From NCBI GenBank assembly GCA_021775475.1, contig JAJFHS010000042.1, positions 62,001 to 126,000 of the forward strand: a stretch of 64,000 nt of DNA, in the 5' to 3' direction. The DNA is from Hyphomicrobiales bacterium (GTDB taxonomy: Bacteria > Pseudomonadota > Alphaproteobacteria > Rhizobiales > JAJFHR01). The translations under genes were made by a program, and so were the position numbers. Shown here in pieces: positions 59,449-64,000 of the stretch; position 1 is the first letter of the stretch, and each line of letters begins with the position of its first letter. The notes below the pieces were generated by a model that worked only from the letters and a program-made list of their open reading frames with translations, did not search any database and was not told the origin of the DNA.

Positions 59449-61002
59449 CTACGAACGCCTTAACGAGCTACGGATTTCCCTGAATTTGAAAGCACCGGTA
59501 ATGTTGCACAACCCAAAAAACACCACCATCCCGGCAACAATCAGTGCAAAAAGCAGTAATATCTTCTCATAGAGTGCGCCACTTTCAATGATGAAGGGGG
59601 ATATGAACTGGTCCAGTCCCCACAGGGCTGCTCCCATGCTCACCGCACTTAGCGTATAGATTGCCAATCTGGATTTAAGCCTGTGATCAATTTTAAAATG
59701 GCCGCGCCGGTAAAGCGTTATGCCAAGTAATACAACATTGATCCAGCCGGCAAGCGATGTGGCAATGGCAATGCCAACATGCTGGAAATAAGGAAACAGT
59801 GCCAGACTGGCAGCAACGTTAACCGCCATCGCCATCCCGGCAAAATGCATCGGCGTTTTGGTATCTTCGCGGGCGAAAAATCCCGGTGAAAAAATTTTGT
59901 TGAGCACAAATGCCGGCAATCCAAAAGCAAAAGCCATGAGCGCAGAGGCTGTCGCAACGGTCGCTTCACTGCTGAAGGCGCCACGCTCAAACAACACCAT
60001 CAAAATCGGTTCAGGGATAACCACAAGGGCAACAGCAGCTGGCAATGTCAACAGCATGGAAAATTCCATTGCCCGGTTTTGCGAGGCCTCTGCCTCAGTG
60101 TCTTTACCACTGCGCACCTGACGGGCGATTTCAGGCAGCAACACCACACCAATAGCTATGCCGATGACCCCAAGGGGAAGTTGATAGATACGATCGGCAT
60201 AATACAGAAAAGAAACCGCACCATCCTGCAGGGAAGCAATAATCGTTCCGATCATGATGTTTATCTGGGTGATGCCCCCGGCAATGACGCCGGGAATGCC
60301 CAGAGCTATGAGCCTTCTAACACCTGGTGTAAGGCGCGGACGGCGTAGTTTGAAGGCCATGCCGCTGCGCCGAGCAGCAATCACCAGCATAAGAAATTGC
60401 AAAAAACCGGCCAGCGACACACCCCAGACCAGCAAATAACCAACAGCTTGTTTTTCGCTGGCAAAGGCTGCGAATGCCAAAAGCGAAATAAGCACAATAT
60501 TAAGCAAAATCGGAGCAGCAGCGGCCGCGGCAAACCGGCCCAGAGAATTGAGAACGCCGCTCAAAAACGCCACCAGCGACATAAACAGCAAATATGGAAA
60601 TGCAATCCGGGTGAGCATCACCGCCAGATCAAATTTTTCCGGATTGTCAACAAAGCCCGGTGCCAGCACATAAACCAGAAGCGGCATGAAAATTTCAGCA
60701 ATTACCGTAAAAACAATAAGCGTGAAAGTGAGCACACTTAAAACTTCTTCACCAAAACGCCGGGCTTGCTGCTCCCCTTCACCTTCAAGACGCTTGGCAA
60801 ATAAGGGGATAAATGCTGAATTAAACGCTCCTTCCGCAAACAGGCGGCGAAACAGATTGGGAAATCTGAAAGCGACAAAAAAGGCATCCGCCACCAGCCC
60901 GGTACCCAGCACTGATGCGATCAATACATCGCGGATAAAACCCAGTATTCGGCTGATTATTGTCATGCCGCCAACCACAGCAGCGGACCGCATAAGGCTC
61001 AT
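59449..61002 (-). CDS. murJ: Lipid II flippase MurJ (MviN)
   Basis: Inner-membrane flippase that moves the peptidoglycan precursor lipid II to the periplasm. The 517 aa protein begins with the MurJ signature GGMTIISRILGFIRDVLIA, in part SRILGFIRD, and RFPNLFRRLFAEGAFN, in part PNLFRRLFAEG, and has about 14 hydrophobic segments with the usual central Arg/Asp residues. It starts 23 bp after the glnD stop. The pattern fits the MVF family and not the MATE exporters. Confidence 0.96.
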   Translation of the reverse strand: MSLMRSAAVVGGMTIISRILGFIRDVLIASVLGTGLVADAFFVAFRFPNLFRRLFAEGAFNSAFIPLFAKRLEGEGEQQARRFGEEVLSVLTFTLIVFTVIAEIFMPLLVYVLAPGFVDNPEKFDLAVMLTRIAFPYLLFMSLVAFLSGVLNSLGRFAAAAAAPILLNIVLISLLAFAAFASEKQAVGYLLVWGVSLAGFLQFLMLVIAARRSGMAFKLRRPRLTPGVRRLIALGIPGVIAGGITQINIMIGTIIASLQDGAVSFLYYADRIYQLPLGVIGIAIGVVLLPEIARQVRSGKDTEAEASQNRAMEFSMLLTLPAAVALVVIPEPILMVLFERGAFSSEATVATASALMAFAFGLPAFVLNKIFSPGFFAREDTKTPMHFAGMAMAVNVAASLALFPYFQHVGIAIATSLAGWINVVLLGITLYRRGHFKIDHRLKSRLAIYTLSAVSMGAALWGLDQFISPFIIESGALYEKILLLFALIVAGMVVFFGLCNITGAFKFREIRSSLRRS

Positions 61003-61025
61003 GAGCGAAGTGCTTCCATCTTTTG

Positions 61026-63815
61026 CTATTCCGACCCAACGTTAGCGAGCTGGCGGGCTTTTGTCTTTGGTTTGTGACGTTCAAACACCGATAGCAGGTG
61101 TTGTTTGATTTTTAAATGGCGTTGCTCATTGGCGATCTTGAGGCCGGTGAGGTCTTTGACATAAAACACATCTACTGCACGCTCGCCAAACGTCGCGATG
61201 TGAGCCGAGCCCACATTGATGTTAAGCTCAAACAACGCATGTGTCAGTTCAAACAAAAGGCCTGGCCGGTCCAGCCCGCGCACTTCCAGAACAGTAAAAA
61301 TATTTGAACGCGAGTTATCGATAATCACCGAAGGCTCAACGCTGAAAGCTTTGAGGCGGCTTTTGGGCCGGTCGCGCGATTTTAAAAGCTCGGGCAGCTT
61401 GATTTGCCCGCGCAGAGATTTTTCAATCGTTGCAGCGATGCGCCGGGCGCGATTTTCTTCATCCTCAAGGTTGGAAAACTTGCGTTGAATAAAGATCGAA
61501 TTCAACGCCATGCCATCCTTTGTCGTATAAATTTGCGCATCAACAATATTGGCCCCTAACGCTGCACATGCCCCGGTAACTGTGGACAGCAGTGAGGGGT
61601 GATCAATGGCATAAACGGTAATTTCAGTAATTTCGGTAAACTCGTCTGTTTTGAAGTCTATGATCAGCTTAACTGAACTTTCCACAGCTTGGCGGATCAT
61701 GTTGGCGTGGGCAATTTTTCTTTCCAGGTCCACATTCAAAAGATAGGCAGGATAGTGTTTGTTTAACAAATCCTGTTGCTGGTCTTGTGGCCAGTCGCTC
61801 AAAGCCTGCTCCAGCTCCTCTAGCGCCACCGCCACACGGGCTTTGCGGGTGATCGTTGTGTGACCACCTGAAATCACCGGTTCCACTTCATAATAAAGCG
61901 TTCTGAGCAATTCACCCTTCCAGCCATTCCACACGCCCGGTCCAACAGATTTGATATCAGCAACCGTCAGGCATAAAAGCAGCTTGAGGCGCTCGGGGCT
62001 TTGGACAATTTCAGCAAAATCCGTAATCGTCTTGAAATCATTCAAGTCCCGCATCTGGGCAAAATCACTCATCGCCAGGTGGTTTTCAATAAGCCAGACA
62101 ACAATTTCTGTCTCCGCCCCGCTCAAGCCAAAGCGCGGGCACAGTTTTTTTGCAATGCGCCCGCCAACGATTGAATGGCTTTCCGGTCTGCCTTTTGCGA
62201 TATCATGCAGGAATACGGCGACAAACAGCGCCCGGCGATTTTCAAGCGTATGGATTATTTTATTGGCCAGAGGATGTTGCTCGGCCAGTTCGCCGCGCTC
62301 GATTTCAGCCAGAATACCAATAGCGCGCAACAAATGCTCATCAACCGTATAGTGATGATACATGTTAAACTGCATCATCGAGACGATGCGGCCAAAATCA
62401 GGCACAAAGCGGCCAAGCACACCGGATTCATTCATCTTGCGCAACACAACTTCGGCACTTTGCGCCGAAGTGAGGATTTTTAAAAAATACTCATTTGCCT
62501 CTGTGTTGCGCCGAAGCTTCACATCTACCAGGCTTAAAGAACGCGTAATCAGTTTAAGCGCCTGGGGATGCAGCAGCACATTATTTTCGCCGGCAAGATA
62601 GAAATACCGTATCAGATTAACCGGATCCTGCTTAAATACCTTGTGATTAAGCACATTGATGCGGCCACCTTCGATAACAAACTGGTCATAGCCGGGCACC
62701 ACTTTGGTTGTGCGGCGGGCAAAGCGGCGCAAAAATCGTGATAATACGGGTGCCTTGGTAATATCCTGGGCTTCGAGGGCGGCGCAGAAAATCCGCGTTA
62801 GATCGCCGACATCTTTGGCGACGAGAAAATAATGCCGCATAAAACGCTCCACCCGCTTCATGCCGCCGCGCTTCTTGTAACCCAGTCGAGCGGCTAATTC
62901 CGGCTGATGATCAAATGTCAGTCTTTCTTCCGAGCGCCCGGTGAGAAAATGTAAATGGCACCGAATGGCCCAGAGAAAATCCTCGCTTTTTTTGAAGTTG
63001 CGATATTCATCGCGCGTGAACAATCCTTTATCGACCAGCATATCAGGGGAGCGCACCTGATACAGATAAAGCCCGATCCAGAACAATGTGTGCAGATCAC
63101 GCAATCCCCCTTTGCCGTCTTTAATATTGGGCTCGACCTTATAGCGGCTTTCGCCGGATTTGTGATGTCGGCTTTCACGCTCGTTAAGCTTTGCCTCAAT
63201 AAAATCAGCGGCGGGAAGCGACAGGATTTCATCGCGAAACCGACCTGACATCTCATCACACAACGCCTCATCGCCGCACAGATACCGTGCCTCCAGCGTC
63301 GCCGTCCTGATGGTGAAATCAGACGCCGACAGGCGAATGCAATCATCAACACTGCGCGTTGCGTGGCCAACCTTGAAACCCAGATCCCACAGAAGATAGA
63401 GCATATATTCAACAACGCTCTCACCCCAGGCGGTTTGCTTGTAAGGCAGGATAAACAAAAGATCGATGTCTGATCCCGGTGCCAGAGTACCGCGCCCATA
63501 TCCACCGACGGCAACAACACTCAACCTTTCAGCAACCGTGGGATTTGTAGCGCGATAAACATGGGTAATGATGTAGTCATAAATGATGCGGATTATTTCA
63601 TCCTGCAAATACGAAATCGTTGCTGCGCACAAAGTTCCCTTGCCGTTTTTCTCCAACCGCAACCGCGCTACCTCACGGCCCTTTGCCACACATTGTTTCA
63701 ATGCTTCGAGCACGTGTGACCGCGCCTGATTTTCACCAAATTCGCGCACAAAGCCGCTCAGCTCTTGCTTGAGTTTTTGGCTATCAATCAATTCTTTGCT
63801 GTTGGTAATTCGCAT
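61026..63815 (-). CDS. glnD: Bifunctional uridylyltransferase/uridylyl-removing enzyme GlnD
   Basis: Senses glutamine and controls PII proteins by adding or removing UMP, and so controls nitrogen assimilation. The 929 aa protein has a nucleotidyltransferase domain with GGYGRG (104-109) and GSDIDL (114-119), the HD domain with FLHDIAKGR (HD at about 520) and HLAMSDFA, and two C-terminal ACT domains (TVYAIDHPSLLSTVTG and LEVRGLDRPGLLFELTHAL, in part). Its ATG shares one base with the mutS stop codon (TAATG), so translation is coupled. mutS-glnD-murJ is a stable rhizobial arrangement. Confidence 0.97.
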   Translation of the reverse strand: MRITNSKELIDSQKLKQELSGFVREFGENQARSHVLEALKQCVAKGREVARLRLEKNGKGTLCAATISYLQDEIIRIIYDYIITHVYRATNPTVAERLSVVAVGGYGRGTLAPGSDIDLLFILPYKQTAWGESVVEYMLYLLWDLGFKVGHATRSVDDCIRLSASDFTIRTATLEARYLCGDEALCDEMSGRFRDEILSLPAADFIEAKLNERESRHHKSGESRYKVEPNIKDGKGGLRDLHTLFWIGLYLYQVRSPDMLVDKGLFTRDEYRNFKKSEDFLWAIRCHLHFLTGRSEERLTFDHQPELAARLGYKKRGGMKRVERFMRHYFLVAKDVGDLTRIFCAALEAQDITKAPVLSRFLRRFARRTTKVVPGYDQFVIEGGRINVLNHKVFKQDPVNLIRYFYLAGENNVLLHPQALKLITRSLSLVDVKLRRNTEANEYFLKILTSAQSAEVVLRKMNESGVLGRFVPDFGRIVSMMQFNMYHHYTVDEHLLRAIGILAEIERGELAEQHPLANKIIHTLENRRALFVAVFLHDIAKGRPESHSIVGGRIAKKLCPRFGLSGAETEIVVWLIENHLAMSDFAQMRDLNDFKTITDFAEIVQSPERLKLLLCLTVADIKSVGPGVWNGWKGELLRTLYYEVEPVISGGHTTITRKARVAVALEELEQALSDWPQDQQQDLLNKHYPAYLLNVDLERKIAHANMIRQAVESSVKLIIDFKTDEFTEITEITVYAIDHPSLLSTVTGACAALGANIVDAQIYTTKDGMALNSIFIQRKFSNLEDEENRARRIAATIEKSLRGQIKLPELLKSRDRPKSRLKAFSVEPSVIIDNSRSNIFTVLEVRGLDRPGLLFELTHALFELNINVGSAHIATFGERAVDVFYVKDLTGLKIANEQRHLKIKQHLLSVFERHKPKTKARQLANVGSE

Positions 63816-64000
63816 TAATCATCCAGCATCAGTTTTTTAAGCGCATAGAGTTTTTCCAAAGCCTGCAGCGGTGTCATATCGTCGGGCAGAAGTGTTTCAA
63901 CATATTCCTCAATTTTCGCAACCTTGCCGGACTGAGCAAGAGATTGTGGGTGCGTGGCAGAAAATAGCGGCAGATCATCGACCAGAGACTTTGATCCTTT
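63815..64000 (-). CDS. mutS: DNA mismatch repair protein MutS, C-terminal part only
   Basis: The last 61 codons of a minus-strand gene run in from the right edge and stop with TAA at 63817-63815. The ending DDLPLFSA, VETLLPDDMTPLQALEKL and LYALKKL is the typical C-terminal helix-turn-helix/dimer part of MutS. The ATPase domain lies beyond the window. It overlaps glnD by one base. Confidence 0.9.
   Translation of the reverse strand, partial: KGSKSLVDDLPLFSATHPQSLAQSGKVAKIEEYVETLLPDDMTPLQALEKLYALKKLMLDD

Overview
The window is a 64 kb stretch of a chromosome from an alphaproteobacterium, most probably of the order Hyphomicrobiales (Rhizobiales). This rests on protein families (Irr, an ornithine-lipid acyltransferase of the OlsB type, the YlxR-L7Ae protein, a Fur/Mur-type regulator) and on gene order (dnaA-dnaN-recF-gyrB beside rpsT-echA-mutM-ubiE-ubiB-coaBC-dut; irr/fabA-fabB-fabI; rimP-nusA-ylxR-infB-rbfA-truB-rpsO-pnp; mutS-glnD-murJ-trpS; fur-olsA/plsC-miaB-phoH-ybeY-corC-lnt-xre-metK). 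Base composition is mid-range and even. I cannot name a genus. No rRNA, tRNA, CRISPR array, prophage or insertion sequence was seen. Almost everything is core housekeeping sequence, densely packed.

Layout. 0-10.8 kb: rsmI, an LppC-like lipoprotein, hemW-rdgB-rph on the minus strand, then the heat-shock cluster hrcA-grpE and dnaK-dnaJ, with an alkB-like gene facing the other way between them. 10.8-14.4 kb: a hybrid histidine kinase and olsB. 14.4-23 kb: replication cluster dnaA-dnaN-recF-gyrB (minus strand), a small rhodanese, an 847-bp gene-free region and rpsT. 23-31.7 kb: echA, mutM, ubiE-ubiB, coaBC, dut, a MoeB/ThiF-like E1 enzyme, a D-2-hydroxyacid dehydrogenase and an SH3-like membrane protein. 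31.7-36.4 kb: irr facing fabA-fabB-fabI (unsaturated fatty acid synthesis), then a membrane fatty acid desaturase. 36.4-46.6 kb: the translation/transcription operon from rimP to pnp. 46.7-64 kb: metK, an XRE regulator, lnt, corC, ybeY, phoH, miaB, an OlsA/PlsC-like acyltransferase, fur/mur, rimI, tsaB, nfu, usp, trpS, murJ, glnD and the end of mutS.

The genes work together mainly as replication initiation, protein folding under stress, envelope lipid and lipoprotein synthesis, ribosome and RNA maturation, and iron/nitrogen control.

I found no obviously new multi-gene system. The unusual material is between genes: a perfect 45-bp inverted repeat with a 16-nt loop after the usp gene; a 265-bp imperfect inverted repeat between olsB and gyrB; a hairpin between dnaA and dnaN whose imperfect pairs are G-U only on the dnaA strand; phased T-tracts in the gene-free region near dnaA; paired 30-bp palindromic repeats after fabI; a 14-codon mini-ORF with a strong ribosome binding site before hrcA; and candidate operators before nfu and the LppC gene.
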